64,000 bases of DNA, from the NCBI RefSeq assembly GCF_009754915.1, contig NZ_WPIK01000005.1, forward strand, positions 62,001 through 126,000, written 5' to 3'. The DNA comes from Mucilaginibacter arboris. GTDB lineage: Bacteria; Bacteroidota; Bacteroidia; Sphingobacteriales; Sphingobacteriaceae. Made by a program: the position numbers and the translations under genes. Below the pieces are notes generated by a model, which had not been told where the DNA came from, searched no databases, and worked only from the letters and a program-made list of their open reading frames with translations. Of the stretch, positions 54,275 through 62,880 are shown piece by piece (the stretch's first letter is position 1; each line of letters begins with the position of its first letter).

Positions 54275-56566
54275 ATGACCAACAATTTGTATCAACCACT
54301 ATTTTACAGATTAAATAATATTGCAGAAAAGCAGCAATATGAACTGTTATTACAATCCAACCCTGGTATTTACATATATGATGAAATAGCAGGACAGCTA
54401 AAAGAATTAATAAAAGCCTTAAATCCTTCTGTGAGAATTAAGGCAGAAGAATATCCAGAATTAATAAAAAAGCATGTTAATGGACAAAACCTGTTCGAAT
54501 ATGGGGTATGGGTTTACTATCCATGGAGTAACCGGTTAGTGCATGTATTGCCTGAAAAGGAGTTCATAGATTTACGTACTGCTGCAAATAGAAATAAAAT
54601 TACTACTTCAGAAAGAGACATCCTTAGTACAAAAAAAGTTGGTGTAATTGGTTTATCAGTTGGCCAATCAGTGGCGGTTACAATGGCATTGGAGCGTACT
54701 TGTGGAGAATTACGTATTGCAGACTTTGATACTTTAGAATTAAACAACCTTAACAGGATAAGAACAGGACTACATAATTTAGGTTTATTAAAAGCTTATT
54801 CTGTGGCTCGAGAAATATCAGAAATTGATCCTTTTTTTAAAGTTATATGTTATACAGAAGGTATTACAGAAGAAAATATAGATGATTTTTTTACAAAAGG
54901 GGGTAAATTAGATGCTGTTATTGATGAATGCGACGGAGTTGACATTAAAATCCTTTGCCGATTAAAAGCTAAAGAGCTCCAAGTACCCGTAATAATGGAA
55001 GCCAGTGACAGGGGAACTGTTGACGTAGAACGATTTGACCTGGAACCAGAAAGGCCAATAATGCATGGCTGGTTAAATCATTTAAAAATAGATTTTAATA
55101 TATTAAAAAATCTAAAAACAGCAGAGGAAAAGCTACCATATATACTACCTATCTCTGGGTTAGACAACCTCTCTTCGCGAATGAAGGCATCAATGGTAGA
55201 AATAGAAAGCACCATAACAACTTGGCCTCAATTAGCTAGTGCGGTTACTTTGGGTGGAGGAATTACTACAGATGTTTGCAGAAGAATATTTTTAGATGAA
55301 TTTCACGAGTCAGATAGATACTTTGTAGATATTGAAAAATTAATATGTGATAAGAATACAGTTAAACAAGATGAAACTTTACCCCAATCTGTAGAAACTA
55401 TTCAACATGAAGAAATAAATGCGCTAATAAAAGACGTAAATATTACAGCCACAAATGAACAGTTAGATTTAGATTATATTACCCTTAAGCAAATAGTTGG
55501 TGCAGCAATATTGGCTCCAACTGGTGGAAATTCTCAACCTTGGAAGTGGAGATATGAGTCAAAGAACCTTTATCTTTTTCACGACCCAGAACACAATGCA
55601 CCATTTGTAGATTTTAATAATACGGCTTCGTATATAGGTTATGGTACAGCAACCGAAAACCTTGTACTTAAAGCACATGAATTGCATTTAGAAGTTAAAA
55701 TTATACCTTTTCCCTTAAATATAGCCAGTAAACTCATTTCTATATTTCAATTTTTTAATAACGATAATTTAAATAATAAAGAAGGTTTAGAATTACATTT
55801 AGTTGATGAACTTGCAGAAGCAATTCCAGACAGGGTAGCAAATAGAAAACTCTCCCCTAAAATCCCTATAGAAGCAATCAGGCTAAATAAAATAATTTCG
55901 GCTGTAAAAACAGTACCAGGTGCTAATTTAAAATTCCTTACTAACGAGAAGGAGGTGGAAGCTATTGGCGAGATAATTGCAAAAGCTGATCGTATAAGAA
56001 TTATGAATAGAGCTGGTCATAAAGATTTTTTAGCTGAAACAATGTGGACTGATGAAGAAGCCGAAAAGCATAAACGTGGAGTAGAAGTTTCTTCTCTTGA
56101 CATTACACCTTCTGAACGTGTAGGCTTAAAAATTACTTCTGATTGGGAAGTAGTAAACCATTTGAATAAATGGCAGGCTGGAAAAGGACTCGAAAAACTT
56201 TCCCGTAAAGCTACTGCTTGTGCTTCTGCAATTGGATTAATAAGCATGGACAAACACAGCGTAGAAAGTTTTTATAATGGAGGAAGAGCCGTTGAAAGGG
56301 CTTGGCTTGCTGCTACAAAAAATAATATATCGTTTCAACCATTAAGTATTTCAACTTTCCTACTTAATAGGCTAGTTCACCAAGGCACACAGGCTTTTTC
56401 TGAAAATACAATTATAGAGCTAACTGAGATGAAAAAAGAGTTTGAAACACTTTTTTCATTAAAGGAAGATATGGGGAAAATATTTCTTTTCAGAGTATTC
56501 ATAGCAGATAATTCTCCTAAACGATCTTTAAGAGTACCTGTAGAGGAAGTACTTTCTATAGCATAA
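54275..56566 (+). CDS. ThiF/E1-like and nitroreductase fusion (Rv1355c family)
   Basis: 763 residues. An N-terminal region of unknown role (about 1-110) precedes an E1-like adenylation domain (about 110-340) with nucleotide-binding VGVIGLSVGQS (122-132) and the ADFDTLELNNLNR block (149-161, Asp and Arg). The C-terminal part (about 400-740) is a nitroreductase-like flavodomain with ILAPTGGNSQPW (412-423), the FMN-binding pattern. Such fusions are annotated in a family named after mycobacterial Rv1355c (MoeY), whose reaction is unproven. No molybdenum-cofactor genes are nearby. It is followed in the same direction by a GNAT-like gene 8 nt later. The gene is AT-rich. Confidence 0.82.
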   Translation: MTNNLYQPLFYRLNNIAEKQQYELLLQSNPGIYIYDEIAGQLKELIKALNPSVRIKAEEYPELIKKHVNGQNLFEYGVWVYYPWSNRLVHVLPEKEFIDLRTAANRNKITTSERDILSTKKVGVIGLSVGQSVAVTMALERTCGELRIADFDTLELNNLNRIRTGLHNLGLLKAYSVAREISEIDPFFKVICYTEGITEENIDDFFTKGGKLDAVIDECDGVDIKILCRLKAKELQVPVIMEASDRGTVDVERFDLEPERPIMHGWLNHLKIDFNILKNLKTAEEKLPYILPISGLDNLSSRMKASMVEIESTITTWPQLASAVTLGGGITTDVCRRIFLDEFHESDRYFVDIEKLICDKNTVKQDETLPQSVETIQHEEINALIKDVNITATNEQLDLDYITLKQIVGAAILAPTGGNSQPWKWRYESKNLYLFHDPEHNAPFVDFNNTASYIGYGTATENLVLKAHELHLEVKIIPFPLNIASKLISIFQFFNNDNLNNKEGLELHLVDELAEAIPDRVANRKLSPKIPIEAIRLNKIISAVKTVPGANLKFLTNEKEVEAIGEIIAKADRIRIMNRAGHKDFLAETMWTDEEAEKHKRGVEVSSLDITPSERVGLKITSDWEVVNHLNKWQAGKGLEKLSRKATACASAIGLISMDKHSVESFYNGGRAVERAWLAATKNNISFQPLSISTFLLNRLVHQGTQAFSENTIIELTEMKKEFETLFSLKEDMGKIFLFRVFIADNSPKRSLRVPVEEVLSIA

Positions 56567-56574
56567 ATATAATA

Positions 56575-57258
56575 ATGATCAGAATTCGAGCCTTTAGAGC
56601 AATAGACGAACCAGAAACTTGCGAACAATTTATTGAAGGTCATGTAAGGGTATTAAAAGCATTTAATATTACGATGATAACATCTGCTAAAGCAGAATGG
56701 ACAGAAGACCCAAACACATATGTAATAGTTGCAGAGTCCACTGACACGGGCAAAGTATTAGGTGGCGCTAGAGTCCAAGTTGCAGGTGGGAAACTCCCTT
56801 TACCTATTGAAACTGCTGTAGAAAAGTTTGATAAGAGTATATATTCAGTAATAAAAGACTATTCTAAAGAAGGTACAGCAGAATTGTGTGGTTTATGGAA
56901 CTCAAGAGAAATAGCAGGCATGGGAATTGGAAGTACTTTTTTAATTCGTACAGCCGTTTGCATAACAATACAACTTAACTTAAAAACATTATTTGCATTA
57001 TGCGCTCCTTATATTGTAGAGATAGCACTAAAAACAGGGTTTCATATAGCAACATTTTTAGGTAATGAAGGAACGTTTTACTACCCAAAAGAAGATCTTA
57101 TTGCAACAGCAGCAGTAATACCTGATATTACTACTTTGGATAGCGCTGACATCATCGAAAAATCAGAAATTTTCTCTTTAAGAGAAAATTTGAAACAAAC
57201 AAGACTAGAAGAAGGTAGAAGAAAATCATTTTATCTTGATTACGATCTTAAGCTGTAA
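56575..57258 (+). CDS. GNAT-like N-acyltransferase
   Basis: 227 residues. The fold shows VIVAESTDTGKVLGGARVQVAG as a GNAT strand pair, then AELCGLWNSREIAGMGIGSTFLIRTAV with the acyl-CoA-binding R-x-x-G-x-G-like loop, and a C-terminal basic tail. The layout recalls GNAT enzymes such as N-acyl amino-acid synthases. The donor and acceptor are unknown. It lies 8 nt after the E1-like fusion gene and 6 nt before the sensor kinase, so the three genes are almost certainly co-transcribed. Base composition is AT-rich, like its neighbours. Confidence 0.75.
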   Translation: MIRIRAFRAIDEPETCEQFIEGHVRVLKAFNITMITSAKAEWTEDPNTYVIVAESTDTGKVLGGARVQVAGGKLPLPIETAVEKFDKSIYSVIKDYSKEGTAELCGLWNSREIAGMGIGSTFLIRTAVCITIQLNLKTLFALCAPYIVEIALKTGFHIATFLGNEGTFYYPKEDLIATAAVIPDITTLDSADIIEKSEIFSLRENLKQTRLEEGRRKSFYLDYDLKL

Positions 57259-57264
57259 TAATTA

Positions 57265-59421
57265 ATGAAATTTATTTATATATACTTATTCTTAATTTTC
57301 GCTTCAACTATATCCTATGCACAGGATATAGTCATATTTAACAATCCTAATAAATTTATCAGCATAAGTGATAAAGTTGAAATTTTAGAAGACAAACAAA
57401 ATTTACTTTCAATAAAAGAAGTTATAGCTTCAAAACTATTTAAAAAAAGCTCTCAAAAAATTCCAAATTTTCAAATTACAAAATCATCGATTTGGATTAA
57501 ACTAAAGATATTAAATAACACTCAACTAAATAATTTAACCCTTGAGCTTCCATATCCTACAATAGATAGTATAAGTCTTATAAGTGTTATAAATGATAGT
57601 ACTTTTAATGTTGAAAATACAGGTGAATATATTCCCATATATAAAAGGACGTTTCATCATCAGAATTACGCCTTTAATTTAAATATTAAACCAAAAGAAA
57701 GTAAAATATACTTCTTAAAATTAAAAGCTTCTGAACAAATACAACTACCGCTATTATTAGGAAGTGAAAAATCTATTTTAGAATCTAATTATTCATTAGA
57801 TCTAATCTTTGGAATTTATGCAGGAATTATTTTAGTAATGCTTTTTTATAACCTTTTTGTTTATTTTTCAATTAAAGATAATACTTACCTTCTTTATGTA
57901 TTATATATACTATCTGTAGGTTTTACTCAAGGTAGTGTACAAGGTTATACCGCACGTTTTCTTTATCCAAATTCAATTCATTTAGCAAACTTAATGATTG
58001 TAGTAGCTCCTGTATTCTCCGGAGTTTTTGCTATACTTTTTGCTAAAAAATTTATTTTAATAAAAAAACATACCCCTATTTTAAACAGTATTCTATCTAT
58101 AATCATTGTATTCTATTTCATAATATTAACTCTTGGTTTTTGGGGATTTTACCATTTATCGGCACAACTGGTTCAAATTAATGCAGGCCTTGCATCAATT
58201 ACTGTTATGGCTACAAGTTATATAATATTAAGAATGAATTATAAACCTGCCTTATTTTTTTTCATAGCATGGTCAATATTCCTTACTAGTGTAGTAATTT
58301 TTGTTCTACGAAATTTTAATATTTTACCATATAATACTTTTACATATTATGCTTTACAAATAGGATCAGCATTAGAAGTAGTTTTACTTTCTTTCGCTTT
58401 AGCAGATAAAATCAACATCTACAAAAAAGAAAAAGAAGAATCTCAAGCTCAGGCATTATCCGCACTACAAGAAAATGCTCGAATAATAAAAGAACAAAAC
58501 ATTACCCTTGAACGTAAGGTAGAAGAACGTACCGATGAGTTGGTAACTACAAACCATAATCTTAATAAAACACTTACAGATCTTAAAGAAGCACAAATAC
58601 AATTGGTAGAAGCAGAAAAAATGGCTTCTTTAGGCCAGTTAACGGCCGGTATTGCACATGAAATAAACAACCCTATCAACTTTGTTACATCAAACATAGC
58701 ACCGCTTAAACGTGATGTAGATATATTAGTTGATGCCATTTTTACTATAGAATCTGTAGGTTTGTCTAACATTTCAACTGATGAAAAGCAACAGCAAATT
58801 GAGGATTATAAAGAAGACATCGACCTGGATTACCTGAAAATAGAAATTAATCATCTTTTAAATGGTATCCATGAAGGCGCTAACAGAACGGCTGATATTG
58901 TAAAGGGCTTAAAAATATTTTCACGCCTGGATGAGGATGATTTGAAAAAAGCCGATATTAATGAAGGTTTGGCATCAACTTTAATTATAGCCAACAATTT
59001 AATTGGCAGTAAAATACAGGTTATTAAAAATTATGGTGATATTCCGCCAATTGATTGTTACCCTGGCAAACTAAACCAGGTATTTTTAAACATTATTTCT
59101 AATGGCGTATTTGCTATAAATGAGAAGTTTGGCGATCAATCGGGCGGTATTTTAGAAATTACTACCCAATGTGATGAGCAGAACTTATATATTAAGATAA
59201 AAGATAACGGGACAGGGATGAGTGAGGAGACCAAAAAGAAAATATTTGAACCCTTTTTTACAACAAAAAATGTAGGTGTAGGTACTGGTTTAGGTATGTC
59301 TATAGTTTATAATACTATTAACAAACACAATGGGCAAATTTACGTAAATTCGGCCGAAGGCGTAGGAACAGAGTTTATATTAGAATTACAGCTTCAGTTT
59401 AAAGAAGCTGCAACTATTTAA
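57265..59421 (+). CDS. 7TMR-DISM sensor histidine kinase
   Basis: 718 residues: signal peptide (about 1-19, ending SYAQ), a periplasmic DISM-type beta domain (about 20-170), seven membrane helices (about 180-375), a coiled coil (about 395-450), then a HisKA domain with phospho-acceptor H465 (GQLTAGIAHEINNP) and an ATPase domain (NIISNGVFAI, DNGTGMSEETKKKIFEPFF, GVGTGLGMSIVYNTI). DISM domains bind carbohydrates or other small extracellular ligands. The sensor half is very AT-rich (11 of 60 bases G+C at 57841-57900), whereas the kinase half resembles the rest of the genome (20 of 60 at 59041-59100), a compositional break within the gene. Confidence 0.93.
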   Translation: MKFIYIYLFLIFASTISYAQDIVIFNNPNKFISISDKVEILEDKQNLLSIKEVIASKLFKKSSQKIPNFQITKSSIWIKLKILNNTQLNNLTLELPYPTIDSISLISVINDSTFNVENTGEYIPIYKRTFHHQNYAFNLNIKPKESKIYFLKLKASEQIQLPLLLGSEKSILESNYSLDLIFGIYAGIILVMLFYNLFVYFSIKDNTYLLYVLYILSVGFTQGSVQGYTARFLYPNSIHLANLMIVVAPVFSGVFAILFAKKFILIKKHTPILNSILSIIIVFYFIILTLGFWGFYHLSAQLVQINAGLASITVMATSYIILRMNYKPALFFFIAWSIFLTSVVIFVLRNFNILPYNTFTYYALQIGSALEVVLLSFALADKINIYKKEKEESQAQALSALQENARIIKEQNITLERKVEERTDELVTTNHNLNKTLTDLKEAQIQLVEAEKMASLGQLTAGIAHEINNPINFVTSNIAPLKRDVDILVDAIFTIESVGLSNISTDEKQQQIEDYKEDIDLDYLKIEINHLLNGIHEGANRTADIVKGLKIFSRLDEDDLKKADINEGLASTLIIANNLIGSKIQVIKNYGDIPPIDCYPGKLNQVFLNIISNGVFAINEKFGDQSGGILEITTQCDEQNLYIKIKDNGTGMSEETKKKIFEPFFTTKNVGVGTGLGMSIVYNTINKHNGQIYVNSAEGVGTEFILELQLQFKEAATI

Positions 59422-59428
59422 AAAAGAG

Positions 59429-60520
59429 GTGAGCAAGACTGATAAAATAAAAATTTTGTATTTAGATGATGAGGTGAACAACCTGATCGGTTTTAAGGCC
59501 TCTTTTAGGGTTGATTATACTATTCTGGTAGCTAATAATAGTACCGAGGCTTATCAGCACCTCGAAAAAAACCCTGATATACGTATTATATTCTGCGACC
59601 AGCGGATGCCTGATAAAACAGGTGTTGAATTTTTTGAAGAAGCAAGAAGCCTTTACCCTTTACCTATACGCATTTTATTAACAGGCTATACGGATATTGA
59701 ATCTGTAATCGATTCGATTAACCGGGGCAATATTTTCAGGTATGTAAAAAAACCCTGGACTAACGAAGATATTTTATCGTGTATAGACCAGGCCAATAAG
59801 TTTTACATGGTTAACTCCATGCTATCTTTAAAAAACATTGAATTACAAAAAGCTTATAATGAACTGGAGAAGTTTGCCTATAGCGTAACACACGATATCC
59901 GCGGCCCGTTACTAAGTATTTTAGGCGCAGCAGATGTTGCCCAGTATATTGATGATATTGAAGAGATTAAAGAGATGCTCCGGCTGATGGAAAAGTCTGT
60001 AAAAAAGCTGGATACTTTTATTCTCAACATTCATGATTACTATAGTTTAAAACAAGGCGAGCTGCAAATAAAAGAAGTCAACTTTGAAGATGTTGTAAAA
60101 GACCAGACGGATAATTACAAGATGACTACCAACATGAAAAATATTAATTTTATTGCACATGTTGAACAGAATGAAACTTTCAGGACAGATGAAATGTCCC
60201 TTAAAATTATACTTAGCAATTTACTCTCTAACGCCTTTAAATATCAGAAGAAACACAACAGAAATAAATTAGTAGAGTTAGCTATACAAGTAAGGCGCGG
60301 AATAGCAACCTTACAAATAAAAGACAATGGAATAGGCATCCAAGAAAAACATATTGACGATATTTTTAATATGTTTTACAGGGCCACAGCAGAAGAAGTT
60401 GGATCTGGCATCGGGTTATATAACGTTAAAGATGCCGTAGCTAAAATTGGGGGCGAAATAAAAGTAACCTCTGTTTTTGACGAAGGGACAACTTTCTTAA
60501 TTACGATACCTACAAAATAA
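59429..60520 (+). CDS. Receiver-histidine kinase hybrid protein
   Basis: 363 residues with GTG start preceded by AAAGAGG. Residues 1-125 are a receiver (DDEVN, D57 in CDQRMPDKTG, LLTGYTD, YVKKPW). A linker leads to HisKA with H155 (FAYSVTHDIRGPLLS) and an ATPase domain (SNLLSNAFKYQKK, DNGIGIQEKHIDDIFNMF, GSGIGLYNV). An N-terminal receiver before a kinase suggests it receives phosphate from another kinase, perhaps the 7TM sensor encoded 7 nt upstream, and passes it on. GC content is normal, unlike the two or three genes before it. Confidence 0.92.
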   Translation: MSKTDKIKILYLDDEVNNLIGFKASFRVDYTILVANNSTEAYQHLEKNPDIRIIFCDQRMPDKTGVEFFEEARSLYPLPIRILLTGYTDIESVIDSINRGNIFRYVKKPWTNEDILSCIDQANKFYMVNSMLSLKNIELQKAYNELEKFAYSVTHDIRGPLLSILGAADVAQYIDDIEEIKEMLRLMEKSVKKLDTFILNIHDYYSLKQGELQIKEVNFEDVVKDQTDNYKMTTNMKNINFIAHVEQNETFRTDEMSLKIILSNLLSNAFKYQKKHNRNKLVELAIQVRRGIATLQIKDNGIGIQEKHIDDIFNMFYRATAEEVGSGIGLYNVKDAVAKIGGEIKVTSVFDEGTTFLITIPTK

Positions 60521-60524
60521 CGGG

Positions 60525-60926
60525 ATGCAGCAAAAAATTAATTTTATTATAATTGATGATAGCAAAGAAGATTGCTATCTTATTAAAAAGAGGTTAGAAA
60601 CTTTAGATAAAAATTTCAATATTAAATCTTTTCTTAGTGCGCAAGAGGCTTACGATTATATAAACCATACAGGTATTAATACCCCTGCTGATTCAAGAAA
60701 AAATATTATTATCCTGGATATTTATATGCCGCTAATGGATGGGTTTGAATTTGTAGAAGAGTTTGAAACCTTGCCAAAAAACGTACAGGACAATTATTTG
60801 ATTTGTGCACTTACATCTTCTATCAATAAAATTTATATTGATAAAATAAGCACTTATAATTCTGTTAAGTATTTTTTAGAAAAACCTATTAAAACAGAAA
60901 GCTTGTTAGATTTGATTGAAGGATAA
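60525..60926 (+). CDS. Stand-alone response regulator receiver protein
   Basis: 133 residues of a CheY-like receiver: IIDDSKED (9-16) acid pocket, phospho-acceptor D65 (ILDIYMPLMDG), T in CALTSS, K in FLEKPI. There is no output domain. It lies 4 nt after the receiver-kinase gene and is the likely terminal phosphate acceptor of the module. It is the closing gene; a GAAGC-type motif and other repeats lie downstream. Confidence 0.9.
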   Translation: MQQKINFIIIDDSKEDCYLIKKRLETLDKNFNIKSFLSAQEAYDYINHTGINTPADSRKNIIILDIYMPLMDGFEFVEEFETLPKNVQDNYLICALTSSINKIYIDKISTYNSVKYFLEKPIKTESLLDLIEG

Positions 60927-61240
60927 GCCAGGCAGAAATGTACGCATGCTTCTTTTATGGCATAAAAATTTGTGTTGAAAGCCTCGCCCCCTCCCTCTCC
61001 AAAGGAGAGGGAGCCATGGTTTGTTACCTTTCGCTTTTCTAATTTTAACCTTATTATTCTGCCTTTCAGCTTCCTATTGTTAAAAAAGTATTTTTTAGGT
61101 TTCCCCTTTGAAGCGCGTTAGGGGGATGACTACCTAAAACCTATTTCGTAATTTTTAACAACAACAAATTTTATACACGTAAAAAGAGCATTGCTAATTT
61201 AACAATGCTCTTTTCACAGATAAAAAACTTATAACCAGAA
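60927..61240. other. Intergenic region with repeats between the signalling module and pyk
   Basis: It holds a reverse GAAGC-type motif (60945-60959), a perfect GC-rich hairpin CTCCCTCTCC / GGAGAGGGAG (60991-61013), a related degenerate copy near 61100-61130 (TTCCCCTTTGAAGCGCG, then TTAGGGGGATG), and the pyk terminator at 61182-61214. The CTCCCTCTCCAAAGGAGAGGGAG style of repeat recurs in many Bacteroidota genomes. No gene seen. Confidence 0.7.
61182..61214 (-). terminator. Terminator of pyk
   Basis: AAAAGAGCATTG (61182-61193) and CAATGCTCTTTT (61203-61214) form a perfect 12-bp stem with a nine-base loop, just after the pyk stop on the minus strand. The arm sequence resembles the GAAGC-type motif with one base change. 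Confidence 0.85.
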
Positions 61241-62674
61241 TCAGATTATACTAACTTTAATCATGTTAGTACGTCCTTTTTTCTCCATCGGGATAGCTGC
61301 TGTGTTAATCACTACATCGCCTCCTTCTACTAAATTCTGGCTTTTTAAAATTTCATTTATCTCCTGGATACTACCATCAGTAGAGTTGGTATCAAATTTA
61401 TCATAATAAAAGCCCCTTACACCCCATAACAAACTCAAAGTCCTAAGCAAATGGCGGTTCCTGGTAAAAATAAAAGTATTTGCTTTTGGGCGGTGGCTTG
61501 AAATTTCAAACGCTGTATAACCAGACGAAGTCATGGTTACAATACCTGCTGCATTGGTTTGTTCAGACAAAATAACGGCTGCGTTACAAATCGCATCAGA
61601 CAAGATAGTAGGGGACTTTTCGTTTATCGGTTTGGGTGTATTAAACAAGTAGCCGTTTTCTTCTACATTCCGGATAATCTTTTGCATGGTTTCAATTACA
61701 ATTACCGGAAATTCTCCTACTGAGGTTTCTCCGCTTAGCATTACCGCATCAGCACCATCTAAAACCGAATTTGCAACGTCGTTAACTTCTGCACGGGTTG
61801 GGCGTGGTGTTGTAATCATACTTTCCAGCATTTGGGTAGCCACAATTACCGGTTTAGAAGCTGCGCGGCATTTGCGGGCAATCATTTTTTGCAATAACGG
61901 AACTTGTTCCATCGGCATTTCTACCCCTAAATCTCCACGGGCAACCATTACACCATCAGTTACTTCAATAATCGCATCAATATGCTCAATCGCTTCCGGT
62001 TTTTCTATTTTAGCAATAACACGCGCTACTTTACCGCTTTTGCTAATTACACGTTTTAAATCGATCACATCCAGTTCTGTGCGCACAAACGATAAACCAA
62101 TCCATTCTACATCGTTTTTAAGTGCAAATTCCAGATTATGCAGATCTTCTTCCGTTAAACTTGGTATAGATACTTTGGTATTAGGCAGGTTAACCCCTTT
62201 TCGGGAAGTTAAAATACCACCATGTATAACCTCACAAACAACAGTATCTTTATTATTGGTTTCTTTAACACGCATTTGCAGCTTACCGTCGTCCAGTAAA
62301 ATGATCTCGCCGGCAACTACATCTTTTGGAAAGTTTTCGTAAGTAATATAAATCTGGTTTTCATCGCCTACACATTCTTTAGTGGTCATGTTAATGGTAG
62401 TTCCGTTAATTAACTGAACGCCACCTTCTTTAACCAAACCAATCCTGATCTTTGGCCCTTGCAAATCTGCCAGAATGCCCACATTCAGTTTATATTGCTC
62501 ATTAATTGCACGAATATTATCAATTGCTACCTGATGGTCTTCCTGTTTACCGTGAGAAAAGTTAAGTCGGCAAACATTCACCCCAGCCCTGATTAAAGAC
62601 AGCAGCATCTCTTTTTGTGATGAAGCCGGTCCGAGCGTGGCAACTATCTTAGTTCTTTTATGCGAAATTTTCAT
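61241..62674 (-). CDS. pyk: Pyruvate kinase
   Basis: 477 residues, single-copy type. MKISHKRTKIVATLGPASS opens the enzyme; VCRLNFSHG, the catalytic-site IEKPEAIEHIDAIIEVTDGVMVARGDLGVEMP and the C-terminal domain follow. It makes pyruvate and ATP from phosphoenolpyruvate and ADP in the last step of glycolysis. The reading frame is intact and of standard length. It is transcribed toward the signalling module. Confidence 0.98.
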   Translation of the reverse strand: MKISHKRTKIVATLGPASSQKEMLLSLIRAGVNVCRLNFSHGKQEDHQVAIDNIRAINEQYKLNVGILADLQGPKIRIGLVKEGGVQLINGTTINMTTKECVGDENQIYITYENFPKDVVAGEIILLDDGKLQMRVKETNNKDTVVCEVIHGGILTSRKGVNLPNTKVSIPSLTEEDLHNLEFALKNDVEWIGLSFVRTELDVIDLKRVISKSGKVARVIAKIEKPEAIEHIDAIIEVTDGVMVARGDLGVEMPMEQVPLLQKMIARKCRAASKPVIVATQMLESMITTPRPTRAEVNDVANSVLDGADAVMLSGETSVGEFPVIVIETMQKIIRNVEENGYLFNTPKPINEKSPTILSDAICNAAVILSEQTNAAGIVTMTSSGYTAFEISSHRPKANTFIFTRNRHLLRTLSLLWGVRGFYYDKFDTNSTDGSIQEINEILKSQNLVEGGDVVINTAAIPMEKKGRTNMIKVSII

Positions 62675-62825
62675 TTAAAATAATTTGGTTTTCGTGTTAT
62701 AAATATTTTTTGAAGTGTTAAAGAAGGCTTCTCTGTTTTAATTTTTTAATGATGCTACCTGTAATGTTACGGATTAGATTTTTTATAGAGTTATAAACGA
62801 AAAAATGAATAATAGTAATTTTTTA

Positions 62826-62840
62826 CATGCTTCTTTTATG
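62826..62840 (-). repeat. Interspersed motif copy upstream of pyk
   Basis: CATGCTTCTTTTATG is a GAAGC-type copy in reverse orientation, in the 206-nt region between pyk and the IPExxxVDY gene. No partner copy of opposite orientation was seen nearby. Confidence 0.85.
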
Positions 62841-62880
62841 CAAACAAAATTAGTGTAATTTTTACACTAAGCGAAATTGT

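Larger units (their letters stand above)
997..62840. repeat. Interspersed short motif family, about 64 copies across the window
   Basis: Two related forms. GAAGC/T type, core TAAAAGAAGYA: 3408, 14652, 17501, 18023, 19155, 23140, 24544, 28879, 29840, 30204, 30260, 30513, 30652, 32142, 34000, 35264, 36429, 38053, 40929, 44248, 46437, 50904, 51274 (plus); 4702, 5573, 5657, 5738, 5971, 11799, 14623, 16539, 23065, 29761, 32039, 33274, 36491, 40159, 44189, 45404, 51303, 60945, 62826 (minus). ACAGC/T type, core TAAAAACAGYA: 999, 1523, 7200, 9529, 11061, 13642, 15661, 17488, 18678, 26885, 35891, 39425, 40216, 46976, 55903 (plus); 24527, 26610, 31114, 33719, 44605, 52082, 52586 (minus). A few listed copies have one mismatch. 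Many carry a T-tract 5 to 10 nt before the core. Copies occur in genes and between them. Confidence 0.85.

Noticed and set aside
54275-56566. Calling the fusion a molybdopterin-synthesis protein (MoeY)
   Set aside because: No other molybdenum-cofactor gene is nearby and the mycobacterial function itself is unproven.
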